The notes under the pieces: model-generated | The model's input: the letters and a program-made list of their open reading frames with translations, nothing else | Database searches by the model: none | What the model was told of the DNA's origin: nothing | Part shown: positions 51,001-63,270 of the stretch, piece by piece | Position numbering within the stretch: position 1 is the first letter of the stretch | Layout: each line of letters opens with the position of its first letter | Assembly (NCBI GenBank): GCA_028023455.1 | Contig: JAQFVV010001004.1 | Location: 1 to 64,000, forward strand | DNA length: 64,000 nucleotides | Source of the DNA: Epiperipatus broadwayi | Taxonomy: Eukaryota > Onychophora > Udeonychophora > Euonychophora > Peripatidae | Direction of reading: 5' to 3' | Made by a program: the position numbers and the translations under genes

Positions 51001-51627
51001 TAAATTTATTGTTATTAAACTAAAATTACTATTTCAATTTGAATTTTTAAAAATACTTTATTTTAGTATTTTTATACATTATTAGTATTCCAGATTCATT
51101 CACAATATAGATTCTATGCGAAATCAATTGCCTATTTTGTTTTGCTATCAGCAGGCAATTAAATGATCTTTTAATGAAATAACATATAAACTTGTAATAT
51201 TTTCAAAGCATATATATATATATATACACATTATTATTAAATTTTTATAGTTTGTGATCTATATTAATAAAAACTGTGTAAATTTTATAATTTCTAAGGC
51301 TTATTTTTTCATTGATTTAAAAAGTTTTTACAGAACGTATAGATGTAATATTTTAATTTTTTCCAATATAAAGCCTAAATCTAGTTATAAATATTATTTT
51401 TGTTCATCCAGAACTAATATTTTATTTTAAAAAATCATTGTTTTATTTATTTTAATTTTAAATTTAGAGAAAAAACATTTACAAAAATTTTTCTTCATAC
51501 TTCATATGCTTAAATTCTAAATAAAGATTTATATATATGATTCTTTTATGTTCCTCTATTTAGCATTTTCTTATATAAAGTAATATATTTCTTTTTACAT
51601 AAACAGTAATTTCTCATATCTCATTAT
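48001..51627. other. Intergenic or intronic DNA
   Basis: Composition is slightly less AT-rich than elsewhere up to about 50280. No coding exon could be fixed. At 50237-50268 'tggtacaatatggagagcttttgcctgttta' matches the outer tail of the family 1 HHR units, a probable relic. From 50280 on it is plain AT-rich DNA, with (AT)n at about 51211-51228. Confidence 0.4.
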
Positions 51628-51641
51628 ATAATTTACAAATA

Positions 51642-51802
51642 AACATCACATGATCACCATCTCATGCTAGCACATAACTGTTAGTAAACAGGCAAAAACT
51701 CTCCATATAGTAGTGCCACCTTGTGCTAACCAGAGTAATCAATGGATGCCAGAGGGCTTGTGCATAAAGGTGGCACTACTATATGGAGAGTTTTTTCCTG
51801 TT
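51642..51802. mobile_element. Internally deleted HHR-element fold-back with target duplication
   Basis: It begins with the outer tail of the family 1 unit (aacatcacatgatcaccat, then acataactgttagtaaacagg). It then has an arm 'aaaactctccatatagtagtgccacc', a short core with 'agagtaatcaatggatgcc' and 'agggcttgtgcataaa', and the inverted arm ending in 'cctgttta'. The ribozyme itself has been deleted. It is flanked by a direct repeat TAATTTACAAATA at 51629-51641 and 51803-51815 (13 bp), so the short form may have inserted as such. Confidence 0.75.
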
Positions 51803-51815
51803 TAATTTACAAATA

Positions 51816-52789
51816 ATATATTTATTATTTTAAAGTAAACTCACTGACTTAAATACTCAAAAATAAAAATGTATTTACAATAGTTTATTCTTAATTTACA
51901 CAGGAGATTTATGTGTCAGTAAAGGATACAACAAATCCTCGATAACCCTGTAAAATATTAGCATCCAAAAAAACACTAGAAAAAAATTGATTGATATTAT
52001 TTACTATATGCACAATTATAATAGGAATTTATTAATGACATATTTTAATTTTGAATTAAATGAATGTATTTGAATTGTAAGTGGTTATAGATATTCATAC
52101 TCATGTAAGTAATAGACTTTTACAAATATAGCTTTTAAAATGAGGTTTTTAGCATATCTTTTGAAAAAAATCATATATGCTTGTATAATTCTAGTTATCT
52201 AAGTGAGACTACGGTGTCTAAATTTAAATCATATGTCTGGTGACAAATGCTTTTTATATAGTAAATAGATTTATCTTAATAGAAAAAAAAATCTTTGTTG
52301 AAATAATTTATTCTTATCTAAGTTATTTATTTTGATATATTTTTTTGTAGAACTAAAGTAATAATTATGTTAATAATAAAAGTAAGTATCTCTAAATGTT
52401 CTGAGGTACTCTTTTTTTAAATTTTTATATTGATCTCATGTTTGATGTTATACCATAGTCTAAATTGGACACTCATGCAATTCCAATACTTAGTTATTCT
52501 ATTGCATTTTTGTTGTGAAGTGTGTCATTAGGTAATATAATAGTTTAAAAGCACATTAGCACTAATGTGGGGTTACTGCAGTAAATATTATAGTAAAGAG
52601 TAATATTGTTTTAATGAACAATGTCATCCTACTTTTTACTTTGGCCATTAAAGTAAATGCACAGTAGTATTAAAATTTTTTAAGGATAGTGGAGCTGTGA
52701 ACAATGATATATTTGGTTCCAAATCCTTTTCACATTTATAGGAAACAGCATTTAGTAGCTCATTTTTGTTGATAAACAATGGTTAGAAT
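51816..52789. other. AT-rich intergenic DNA
   Basis: No gene or recognised repeat. Confidence 0.5.
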
Positions 52790-52950
52790 AAAATATGTAT
52801 TGTTTATTGAATTGCAAGCATATAGTACTTTTCAAAACACACACATATATAACAAACATTTTTTACATGTATATATAAACAAAATTATAATTAAAATTAC
52901 CCCAAATCCAAAATTCAACTAGACTAGCATAAAAATAATATTAAAACACA

Positions 52951-52988
52951 ACCAAAGGTTTCACTGCTACAAGCAGACTTCTCAAGTG
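52951..52988 (-). other. Hammerhead-like motif in the Penelope 3' region
   Basis: On the minus strand, 30-70 bases after the stop, CTTGAGAAGT is followed by a small hairpin CTGC-TTGTA-GCAG and TGAAACC. The order core, hairpin, GAAAC is that of a hammerhead, but the first core segment does not match CTGANGA and no cleavage-site strand is evident. It is probably a degenerate ribozyme or a related Penelope 3' motif. Confidence 0.35.
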
Positions 52989-53023
52989 TAAAAAACTACA
53001 AAAACTATACAATATATATAATA

Positions 53024-54112
53024 TTAACCATTACCCACAAATCCATTCACTTCCCATCCACCCTTAATATTAAAAAAACTTTTAAATAAATTAATTGCTT
53101 CAGAATAATAAATTTTCAATAATAAAGATTCTTTAATTCTTTTGATTTCATTTCTCTCAAAAAAGACATTAGCTTCATCAAAATTAATAGTGTGGCCTGC
53201 ATCTTTTTCATGGACATACAAAGCAGAAGTAAGATATCTATTTTTAATTCTACTTTTATGAGCCTTTATCCTTTCATTTAAACTTAAACTACTCTGACCT
53301 ATGTAAACCTTCTTACAAATAAACAAGGGATAAAATATACTACACCAGAAATAGTCTTTCTATCAAAAATTTCTTTTGTATTATTTAATAAATTATTCAA
53401 TGTAACACCCCTTTTCCAAGCAATTTTCTTATTTCCAAACAATTTACTATTTCTACATACAGTTTTATAAGAAGAGAATTTAAATGGCAAAGAAGTAAAA
53501 TCATATTTTTCTTTATCCTTTACATCCTTACAAATATTACTATTAAATAAAATACTTTGTCTTGCGTTGTTAGTCAAGAGGTATCGCAGCTGCCATGCAA
53601 GCAAGTAGTTGGTTGCAGACGGTTGTGGGTTCGCGTCCTGGCCGATGCTATGACACATGAAAAAATAAAAAATAAAAAAATAAAATACTTTTAACAAATT
53701 TATCAGAGTAGCCAACCCTCAGGTAATCTTTATAAAATTGACATTTCTGAAACAAAGCTACCCTACTAGAATTATTTAATTTATTATTCCTATGACAATA
53801 ATTCCTTAAAGCAGCTACTTTATGAGATACAGACTGATAGCTATCGGGTTTAATTATAGATCTTAATTCTCTACTTTTAACTAAATGACTGCATAGTAAA
53901 CAATTAGTTTCTACATTTCTAATCACCAAAAGATCTAAAAATTTTAACTTACCAAAATCTAACACCCCTCCTTCTAACACAAATTTTATAGAAAGATCAA
54001 AACAATTAAACTCATTTACAAATTCCTTCAATTTATCATTCTCAACTACAAATAAACAATCATCAACATATCTGACAAATAACTTTACATATAAACAATT
54101 CTTTTTAATAAT
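53024..54112 (-). pseudogene. Penelope-like RT and GIY-YIG endonuclease coding remnant
   Basis: Upstream of 54031 the frame reads ...LFVRYVDDCLFVVE, containing the YVDD catalytic motif of the RT palm. The RT C-terminus follows (KFLDLLVIRN, HKVAALRNYCHRNNKL). After the SINE the protein resumes as NICKDVKDKEKYDFTSLPF and GVVYFIPC. The GIY-YIG domain continues after one frameshift at about 53310 as CKKVYIGQSSLSLNERIKAH, with the later conserved HEKDAGHTINF and E residues, to the stop at 53024. Apart from the SINE, one frameshift and the 5' loss, the frame is well preserved, so the element was active fairly recently. Confidence 0.85.
53558..53677 (+). repeat. tRNA-derived SINE, family A, fullest copy, inserted in the Penelope element
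   Basis: About 120 bp: an A-box region TTAGTCAAGAGG, the middle 'atcgcagctgccatgcaagc', a B box GGTTCGCGTCC (53628-53638), then 'tggccgatgctatgacacatg' and an A-rich tail. It is bracketed by the 13-bp duplication AAATAAAATACTT at 53545-53557 and 53678-53690. Its orientation is opposite to the host element. Confidence 0.9.
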
Positions 54113-54282
54113 AATTTATAGTATAAACAAAATTTTAAAAAGGATAATACAATTATTAATAATAAATAGAGATATTTATTCTATTTTACAGAGTATGCTT
54201 CACTCATCTCCATATTGAAGCAATAAGAATAAGGGAAAAAACTTCCTTTAACATAAAGTAAATAGCAAAATATACTCTAGAC

Positions 54283-54748
54283 CAGGGATGGCCAACTTTT
54301 GTGTTCATAAGATCTACTTTTTATTTTTAAAATGTGTTGTGATCGACTTTTGTCATAGGCAATTGACTTGTTGTCATAGGCGTCTAAGTGGAGGGAGGTA
54401 TGAAATACATACTATTTTTATATATCTACCTAGTAAAAAATAACAATTATTGAGCAGAACAAAAAACTCATGTCCAGGGGAATTAAAGCAACATGAGTAA
54501 TTATTAACAATATTTATTAATTCAAATTAGCTACATTAAGTCAAGGTTAAAAATATTATTTTCAATAATGATAAGACTTAGTGGACTTCATCTATCTAGA
54601 ATTGAAAAAAAATTTAGAACAAAAACAAAAGAAAAAAACTTGAAAATCTTGACTTACCCGACAGCTCTTGCCAGATTGTTCCCGTGATCGACCAAAATCG
54701 GATTTGCGATCGACCGGTGGATCACGATTGACTTGTTGGTCACACCTG
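54283..54748. mobile_element. hAT-type non-autonomous DNA transposon (MITE)
   Basis: 466 bp with terminal inverted repeats CAGGGATGGCCAACTTTTG and, from the other end, CAGGTGTGACCAACAAG. It is flanked by a perfect 8-bp direct repeat CTCTAGAC at 54275-54282 and 54749-54756. Terminal CAGG and an 8-bp duplication are hallmarks of hAT elements. The interior repeats 'gatcgac' motifs near both ends and has no transposase frame. Confidence 0.88.
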
Positions 54749-54756
54749 CTCTAGAC

Positions 54757-55937
54757 AATCTTTTTTTGTTAGAAACTTTTTTTTCTTATAGAACAAAATA
54801 CTCATCTCTTTTTCAACAAATTACTATTTCCCCAATATGTTAATGTTTAATGAATATTCTGAAATCTTGTAAAACTTTTACTTGTAGAAAATATTTTATT
54901 AAGCAAAATACTGTATAGAAAGAATAATAAAAGATGATTCAAATGTATGTGATTTCAACATAAACTGATGATATTTTATTAATAAATGTAATGTACATGC
55001 CATATCGAATATAAAATTTTGCAATTTTTTTTTTTTGTTGACCACACCAGTAAGAAATAACACATTTCATGGTTCCACTGAACTACTACAAAACATTTTT
55101 ATTCCCTTTCTTTTGCTTCAAATTCAAAACTATAACATTATATCTTTTAAAAATATATGCCCATTGTTTATTCAACTGTCAATTTTTGGGCATTTATCAT
55201 TGATAAACTATGGTTCCAGTGCAATATAAAATTACATGGGTAGTTTTTGCATTTCAATTGATTTGTTTTAATTTATTAAAAATAATATCCATAATAACAA
55301 TCAAATGTTCCCTATTTTAATTTTTATAATTCAGAGATATGCTAATTGTTTTTTTTAACATTAAAACATTAAAAAGAAAGATTTTTGTTTTTTTTTAATT
55401 TTGTATTAAAAATCTTAAGAGAGGTTTTTTTTTTTATTTGAAATTTTCTACTAAATTCTTAAAAGTTTAAACAATAGTTTTGTGTTTGCAACTTTTTTTT
55501 TCAAATATTTATTAAACAAGTACAATGTTTACAGTGACAATTATGTATACATGGTAAATTGAAAAGGAAAGCTAGAATTACAAACATAAAGAAGAATTAC
55601 ATGATTATAAATAAATATAAGATAGTATTATTCTGGGCAAAAGGTAAACCTGAATACCTGGTCTACTGTTAACACACAAGTAGGCCAATTAAGCTCACCC
55701 AACTCACCTAGACAAATTGCCTTACACTACCAAGAGTCACTTAGTCAATCTATGGTTTGGTCAGATCACCATTGGAAAAATCACTACAACTATGAAGGCT
55801 TGGGTATTTATGCTAAATCTGATGTGTTCAGCTAAATATTGTCCATTTTGATAACATAAGCATCTGAACTTCAGATTATTAACAAAATCATTTTCAGCAA
55901 TATCTTAGACAGAAGAAACAAAGCATTTTACCAGCAA
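54757..55937. other. AT-rich DNA, its last part LINE 3' untranslated region
   Basis: 54757-55500 shows nothing recognisable. About 55630-55937 has more balanced composition and is probably the 3' untranslated region of the minus-strand LINE that ends its coding part at 55938. Confidence 0.45.
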
Positions 55938-57590
55938 TCATTCTTTTAATGCAATCAGAGTCCATGTTTCTTCAAATAATACTTTTGGAGCTAGGAGCAT
56001 GTCATGGTTTTTAAATTTTATAAGTTTATTCAGAAAGAATTTTCCCTCATGAATTGCACTGGGATTGAAAACCATTTTACAATGAGTAGACCAGAATGCA
56101 TAGTTGATAAATAATGAAAACCTAATGGTAGGGATGGATCTTGTTTTAATACTGTCCTTAAGAGAGATAACAACGTAAAAATTCACTTTAAGGTTATCAG
56201 CGATAATCCTTTTAGGTCTCCAGAGTCCATGGCATGAGTAAACCAGATGATCAAATGTTTCATCATGAGTCTGGAAGAGGGGGCAGATTGGGTCAATTTT
56301 GTTGATGCCTTGCCTATGGAAGAGAAACCAATTAGTGTTAATGACATTTAAATTTATCTTAATAATGAAATCAAAGAATTTCAGTTCCATAGCCCAGTTC
56401 CTGAAGAGGGAGATGATCTTATTATTGGTCAGGGCAAGTAGCGGTGTTATGGGAATTGTGACAGGGTGAATGAGTCTATGTGCTTGCCAAATATTAATCC
56501 TGTTATCAAATGTATCATTAATAATTACCATGTACCTTTTGATCAAACCAATCACAACATCAAGGAAGTTCTTAACTCTAGGAAGTGGTCTATCTGTCGG
56601 GATTACTGGCAAAATGACTTGCTCATATCCAAATGATTTGATTAAGCATGGTGATAAAATTTAAATATCTTTTGAATATGAATGGCTTGAATAGCATGGT
56701 AAGAACGTCCATTATACTTCCGGTGAAGTTGCATCCTGTTAATGCTAATTGCAACAACTTTACCTCCCGAGAAAATTTGGGATGCAAGAGAATTCATTTT
56801 ACTAATAAAAGTCTTAGTGATTCTCATGATGGGCATGTAATAGTTGAGCTTGGCCATGATTTTCATATTGAGAAGCATTACCTTACCATGTAAGGAAAGG
56901 TAGACTTTAGACAGACATTTAGTAAGCCTTTCCATTGAGTGCGGAATGTGATTTTGAATATGTTTGGACATTTGGAAGTATGTTTTGGATATCTAAAAAC
57001 CCAAAAACTTTTGAATGTTGGCTATAAATTTGGATATAATCTTCTGACCTGAGGATACCTTCCATATACTGATTTCAATGGGTTGATGGTGAGACGATAG
57101 TCAGCTGTGTATTGATCCAATATAGAGTATAACAGGTAAATAGATTGTTGAAGGGAGGAAGATGATTACTTCATCCATATAAGCCATGAGCTTTATCAAT
57201 TTGGCAAGCCTTGGTACATAGACACCAGGTAGTTGTTGTTCGATGGCTTTCAACAGCGGATCAATTTTGACTATAAAGAGAAGAGCACTAGGGGGGAGCC
57301 TTTTGGAATGGATGTGTTAGGTTGGAAGAATGAAGATAGCTTGCCATTCAGCAAGACAGCAATTTCTCTGTTAGACATGAGGATATCTATAATCTGTATG
57401 ATAGAGGTTGGAATGGGATGGCCCTTCAGCAGGTTTAGAAGAGTACTGATGTTAACAGAATCGAATGCTGCATTGAAATCAAGCTGGATAGCTATGACAG
57501 CCTGTTTTCTCTGTTGTCTAACACAATCAATTAATATTTTAACTTGACCAATAGCTAAAATTGGTTAAGAATGTTTCTTTGCAAATTGGG
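55938..57590 (-). pseudogene. LINE remnant, reverse transcriptase to C-terminal zinc-finger-like region
   Basis: The minus strand encodes, from 57547 downward, an RT block with AIQLDFNAAFDSVN (motif A) and IPKGSPL (motif B). After a stop and shift comes AYMDEVIIF, where the usual Y-x-D-D is degraded to YMDE. The next frame (56642-56971) has LSLHGKVMLLNMKIMAKLNY, a typical post-RT segment. The last open frame (55938-56612) contains CPLFQTHDETFDHLVYSC, a C..H..C cluster found near the C-terminus of many LINE proteins, and ends ETWTLIALKE. It is clearly 5'-truncated and inactive. The C-terminal layout resembles that of the tail at 62033-62394; the clade is uncertain. Confidence 0.82.
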
Positions 57591-60500
57591 AAGAAGATAT
57601 ATTTTGGACTTTGTAATATTTTTATATAAGCAAATAAATGTTAAATAATTTTTTTACTTCTTATAATAAATTAGTAATTAGAAAAAATATTTAATAAAAA
57701 AGCTTAGTGACTGCATGTTATTAATATTAATCAATTTCTTAAACTTATTTATTTTTTATATTAAATTTATGTGTATATGTATTGAAGCTGTCAGATCTGA
57801 GTTCGATCCTAGCTTCATGACATCAAGCCATAAGCCTACTTCAAACCCCTAGTACTAACCTTAAATTTCCGATGCAATGGGGCTTTATACGTTCAATCCA
57901 TGCTAATTTCCATAAAGAAAACTTATTTTATAAATGTGTATTAAAATTAATTCTTTCAGATTTAAATTGATCAATTATATTAATAAATTCATGATAAAAT
58001 TATTCATGAATTTATATATATTACAACTGCATGGATTGTGCATATATATTTGTAAATATTTAAATATATATAATTGTTTAAAAGTTTCATTGCGTCGGAA
58101 ATGTTTGATTTTATTTTTAAATAATTTGTTAAAGTTTTAATGATTAAAAGCTACATTCTTTTGATAAGCTTTCAGATTTTCCCTTTCCAAAAACAATAGG
58201 TAAAGTTTTATTAATTAGAAAAAAAGATAAGTATTTAAAGAGTAAGGATTTCCTAAGTAAAATCATTTTTCTGATTTTAAAAATTCATTTTCTAATTAGA
58301 AAATGAATTCAAGTTAATGAGTTTGAAAGCCTTATCGAAGGAATGTATCTAAAAACAACTAGAAACTTGTAACATTGATAATGAAAGTGCTAGTCCGAAG
58401 GCATCAGATACAGTATATATATCTCTGAAAAGTTTGGAGATGAGAAGCCATCTTTGTTGTAGAGAAGTGCCAGTCAACTCTGTGCATTTTTAAATGATGA
58501 AATTAAATAGTGTTTCGATCATGGTGAAGGGCTAAAACATCAGAAATCTGGCTATGGTTCCTGAAATCCTCAGAAATCTTCAATGAAGCTGCTAAATTCT
58601 TTTCAGACAAATCATGCTGCCAAAATCAAATAAAAATGCTGTTCAAATAGTCAACTAAATGCATGCCTATGTTTTACCAATCCGGACGTGTAAACTAAAG
58701 GAACCAGCCCTGGAAAAATGGGTAATCTATTTCCATAATGAACCTTAAACTTTCTGGCCAGTTTCTGAACTTTATTTTACACTTCCCTTAAGAGCTCTTT
58801 TCATTTATAATGTAATAATCTTTATAAAACCTTTTATTTATGCTATTTTTAAATTTATATAAATTCTCTCAATCTCTAGTTTTTAAACTTTACTTCCCTT
58901 TCCTCACTATGGTGGTTCATTTACTATACTATAAATATTTATTGTGTGATTTTTTAATATCATTTATTTTTAATTATATGCCAATAATCCTTCGACTCGA
59001 TGAGCTCCTTTGTTCTCATTGCCTCATGCAAATAATAATATTAATTCTAATAGAAGTTCTCACCCATTAGAGCTAAATTTATACATTCTATTAATCATCA
59101 AGTTGAAAGAAATTATTATATGTTTACTATTTTTATAATTGGCTAATAATAAATTATTAGCCCCATTTCTAATCTATGCTGCAGCTACTTTTTCATATTC
59201 ACCAATATGTATTTATTCATATATATAATGTTAACATGTTTTTTTAATGAGGGTCGATAAAGGAATCAAATATATTCTAATTCAAATTTCAGTTACTTGC
59301 TATTTAGATTCAGGAAGGGCATGATATTTGGGGCATGATTAATATAATTTTATCATGCATTAAAATAGTTTAGTTAAAAGCTCGTTTGACTTTAATTAAT
59401 TTGATCAAGTCATCACGTACAGCATTCTATAATTGGGTTTTATTTTCAAATGGTGACTATTTAAGTCATCATCTTCAACGTTGCTGGTGTATGGCTATCG
59501 TTTATTTCACAGGCTTGTCAGTGATGATATTTCTGATATTTTAATTATAGAGGAAGAAAGCACTTCCTTCCCCACTCATGTTATATTTGGAACACCAAAG
59601 GCTCGTAGTTACGACTCGACCTGGCTTTTCCATGTTCCCATCTACTTAAAGGGCATAAGACTTGTCAAAGACAAGCCACCATACTACTTTTAAATCACCT
59701 CTCCTTAAAGGGCAGTAAGACTTGTGAAATGCACACCACCAATTTCATTTTAGAGCTCATAATTCATCAGCACCATTGCCTCTCTGTTCCAGTAGCTCGT
59801 TCTGATGCTTATAATTCGTGATGAAGTAAGTTCCATTAAAGTCGAACAAATTCTCAGTTATCTCGAATTAAATAAGTTTTCTAATAAAGGTCAGAGTTAT
59901 GCCCTAAATATGTATCTTGCTCTTCATGAATGGATTTGCGAATGAGAAAATAAATTTCACATTCTTTCGTATAAAATTAGAGTAATAACATCCTTTACAA
60001 ATGAATACCTTTATCTGCCTTTATTTTCTTGTTGGGGGCATAGACATAGAATTCCAAAATATTGCGTAATACTCATTGGCATATAATAAGGACCACCATT
60101 CTGATTATAATTATAAACTTTATTTAAGAACAAGAATTAATTAATATAATCATTATTTAAAATTCAAACAAAACAAACCATTATTATTAAATATTTTCTA
60201 AACACACTTGGTTTCTTAAGTCTTTTTATTCATAATTATTTTAATGTTAATGCTCACTGTCTTTGTTGGCAACCCAAACATATACATATGATTCGATTTA
60301 AAATTATCTTTAGAATTTATTATCCGATATTAGTGTCAGTTCAGGGGTCTCTAATCCTCACCAACCATTGAGCTAGTTTCTTGGTGCATAGCACTGTGCC
60401 ATTGATTTAGATTTTTACTAATCTGAGCTGGTGAGTTGGGTTTGAATTCAGTTTGGTTCAGCTGAATTTGGATCTGACTTGCAGTTGAGGTGGTGGGTTT

Positions 60501-61298
60501 TTCCACCGGTACAGTATATATGGTAATTTATATATCAAAATGAATATTTTTATGGGAAAAAGATGTTTTATCAATTATGTTCTCATAAGAAATATAAAAA
60601 ATTAATGAAAGTAAAATACTAATGTACTTGCCCTCAACTGGCTAAAATAGTTATCACATAGGTTGTTGAAGAGTTAATAATTGTAACATGTGTTTGTCAA
60701 AATGTTTGGCTTAAATTTGAGTGAAATGCTTTTATATTCATTTGTGCAAGTATCATTTCTGCCACAAACACTATTTTGTCCAGTTGATTAAAAGTGCTAT
60801 TGACATGTTTGCAAATAATAGAGGTAGAATGTTTTGAATTATAATATCTGTGATCCAATTAAAACTGATGGTTAAGTTTTACTTTGTGATTGCTATGTTT
60901 CCATGAATAATTATTATTATTATGTATAATTGTTAATAGCTTTCCTTCTGATATTTTTACTTATGAAATTGCTTGTTTTTCTACTTTTTGGGAAATGATG
61001 GATCAAGAGTTTAATTTATATTTTAGTTTATTATATTTTTAATTGTGTTATATTAACATTATGCTAGCTAAAACTGTGTCTGCTTCTTACATTTATCTCA
61101 AACTTATTTCTTCAAAATGCATTTGATTTTATCATGTTATCTTTTTCAAAATTATTGATAAATGTCATATTCCCAAGTTTCTAGACATTAATGGCTAAAA
61201 TATGATTACATTAATAAAAGCTGTAATATACATTGTTTTACTCAAAGAGAAATTTTGTTTTTATAAATATTTAACTAGATGTTGCTTTTCATTACTAT
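57591..61298. other. AT-rich intergenic DNA
   Basis: No supported gene. A B-box-like 'gagttcgatcctag' near 57799 with following 'tgacatcaagcc' may be a SINE fragment. More balanced stretches at 58320-58760 and 59480-59960 contain no convincing exon. The motif 'ggtgggttt...ccggtaca(g/a)tatatat' at about 60490-60520 also occurs at about 77-115. Confidence 0.45.
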
Positions 61299-62032
<734 letters not shown>

Positions 62033-62034
<2 letters not shown>

Positions 62035-62394
62035 CCCCATATGTGGGCTATGTCATAGAGAAGAAGAGACACAAGATCATTTTCTTCATTCTGCAGTGCC
62101 TTAAAAACAATATGTCACACAATGATTACCACATACAGAAAGGCTATCATTTCAATTGATGAAATAATAAATAAATTTAAAAAAGGCAACATCCCTGCTA
62201 TTCTTGCAGCAACATATAGCCTTTATGCCTATTGGTGTACCAGATGCACTTTTGCACTTGCTAATAACCCTTGATGCCACCCAGCAACATATTCAATAAA
62301 ACTAGAACTTTTCAGAAAAAGAGACAGCATCCTAGCTCAACCAAATGTGTTTGCAGCCACATGGCCACACTTGAAACAAAGATCCAGTCTATAA
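62033..62394 (+). pseudogene. LINE C-terminal fragment
   Basis: The frame from 62033 reads NPICGLCHREEETQDHF, a Cys/His cluster of the C-P-x-C...E-x2-H-F type seen at LINE protein C-termini. After a frameshift it continues as TYRKAIISIDEIINKFKKGN, then AATYSLYAYWCTRCTFALA, and ends PNVFAATWPHLKQRSSL before TAA at 62392-62394. The ending parallels ETWTLIALKE of the minus-strand LINE at 55.9 kb. It is 5'-truncated directly after a (TAA)n tract. Confidence 0.7.
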
Positions 62395-62660
62395 AATATA
62401 AAGTCCAATATGATAGATGATAACATTTTCAACATCAGCATTTTTTCCAACTTCAAATAGATGCAAGCATAAACTGAACTAAATAGAAGACCAAATTTAA
62501 AAACAAGAAAGAAAGTATGCAGAAATGATAAAGACTTATATACTGAAAGTTGTTATAATTTGTTTTGCATTTGTAACAAATCAATATAGTACTAGATGTG
62601 ACTCTGTAATTTTTTAGACTCAATAAAGTTTTGCTTTGAAACATCATCATCATCATCATC

Positions 62661-62731
<71 letters not shown>
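62395..62731 (+). repeat. LINE 3' untranslated region and trinucleotide tail
   Basis: After the stop comes about 240 bp ending 'actcaataaagttttgctttgaaa', with an AATAAA-type signal. It is followed by (CAT)n then (AAT)n (62641-62731). Trinucleotide 3' tails in place of poly(A) are usual for several LINE clades. Confidence 0.65.
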
Positions 62732-62827
62732 AGAGCAAAACTCTCCATACAGTATTGCCACCTGTGCTAAACAGAGTAATCAATGGATGCCAGAAGGCTT
62801 GTGCATAAAATCCCTATCTAATGCCTA

Positions 62828-62894
62828 CTCATCCAATATCCCCAGACTAGTTTCTGGCTTGTGGCCTTCGTCAGTGAGGAGCTTTGGATCTGAG
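62828..62894 (-). ncRNA. Hammerhead ribozyme, family 1, intact core (best copy)
   Basis: On the minus strand: CTC-AG-ATCC, internal loop AAAGC, TCCTCA, core CTGACGA, A-GGC-CACAA-GCC-A, GAAAC, TA, GTC, TGGGGA, internal loop TATT, GGAT-GAG. All invariant core bases are present. Inner stem I is 6 bp (one G-U), the outer helix 4+3 bp, and stem II 3 bp with a five-base loop. Stem III is only AC/GT with a two-base loop, but ACTAGT is self-complementary, so a dimer would form a 6-bp stem III. The cleavage site is predicted between 62845 and 62844. Confidence 0.88.
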
Positions 62895-63270
62895 AGCACT
62901 GCATCTAGATATTAGGATCCAATGCAACCCTCTAGCAACCACCTTTTATCTCTACTTAACTACAAAACTATGAAAATGAAATTGAAAACACAAAAAATAT
63001 TTTCAATCTAAGCTCAATAGCTTATATAGTCATATGGGTCTGAACTCAATTCAGCACCCATACATTTTGGTGTCTTGTAAAAGAGCCAAAGACACCAAAA
63101 TGTATGGATGCTGAACTGAGTTCAGACCCATATGACTATATAAGCTATTGAGCTTAGATTGAAAATAATTTTTGTGTTTTCAATTTCATTCTCATAGTTT
63201 TGTAGTTAAGTAGAGATAAAAGGTGGTTGCTAGAGGGTTGCATTGGATCCTAAGATCTAGAAGCAGTGCT

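Larger units (their letters stand above)
52790..54112 (-). mobile_element. Penelope-like retroelement, 5'-truncated, split by a SINE
   Basis: The minus strand carries the end of a Penelope-like reverse transcriptase followed by a GIY-YIG endonuclease domain, then a 3' untranslated region. An AATAAA-type signal (caataaacaatac) near 52795-52807 marks the probable 3' end. The 5' side is lost at about 54112. A SINE interrupts the frame at 53558-53677. Confidence 0.88.

Noticed and set aside
57233-57547. 104-codon plus-strand frame
   Set aside because: It is the complement of the minus-strand LINE reverse transcriptase motifs.
60351-60520. hAT element starting CAGGGGTCTCTAATCC
   Set aside because: The left end looks right, but no matching inverted end or 8-bp duplication was found.
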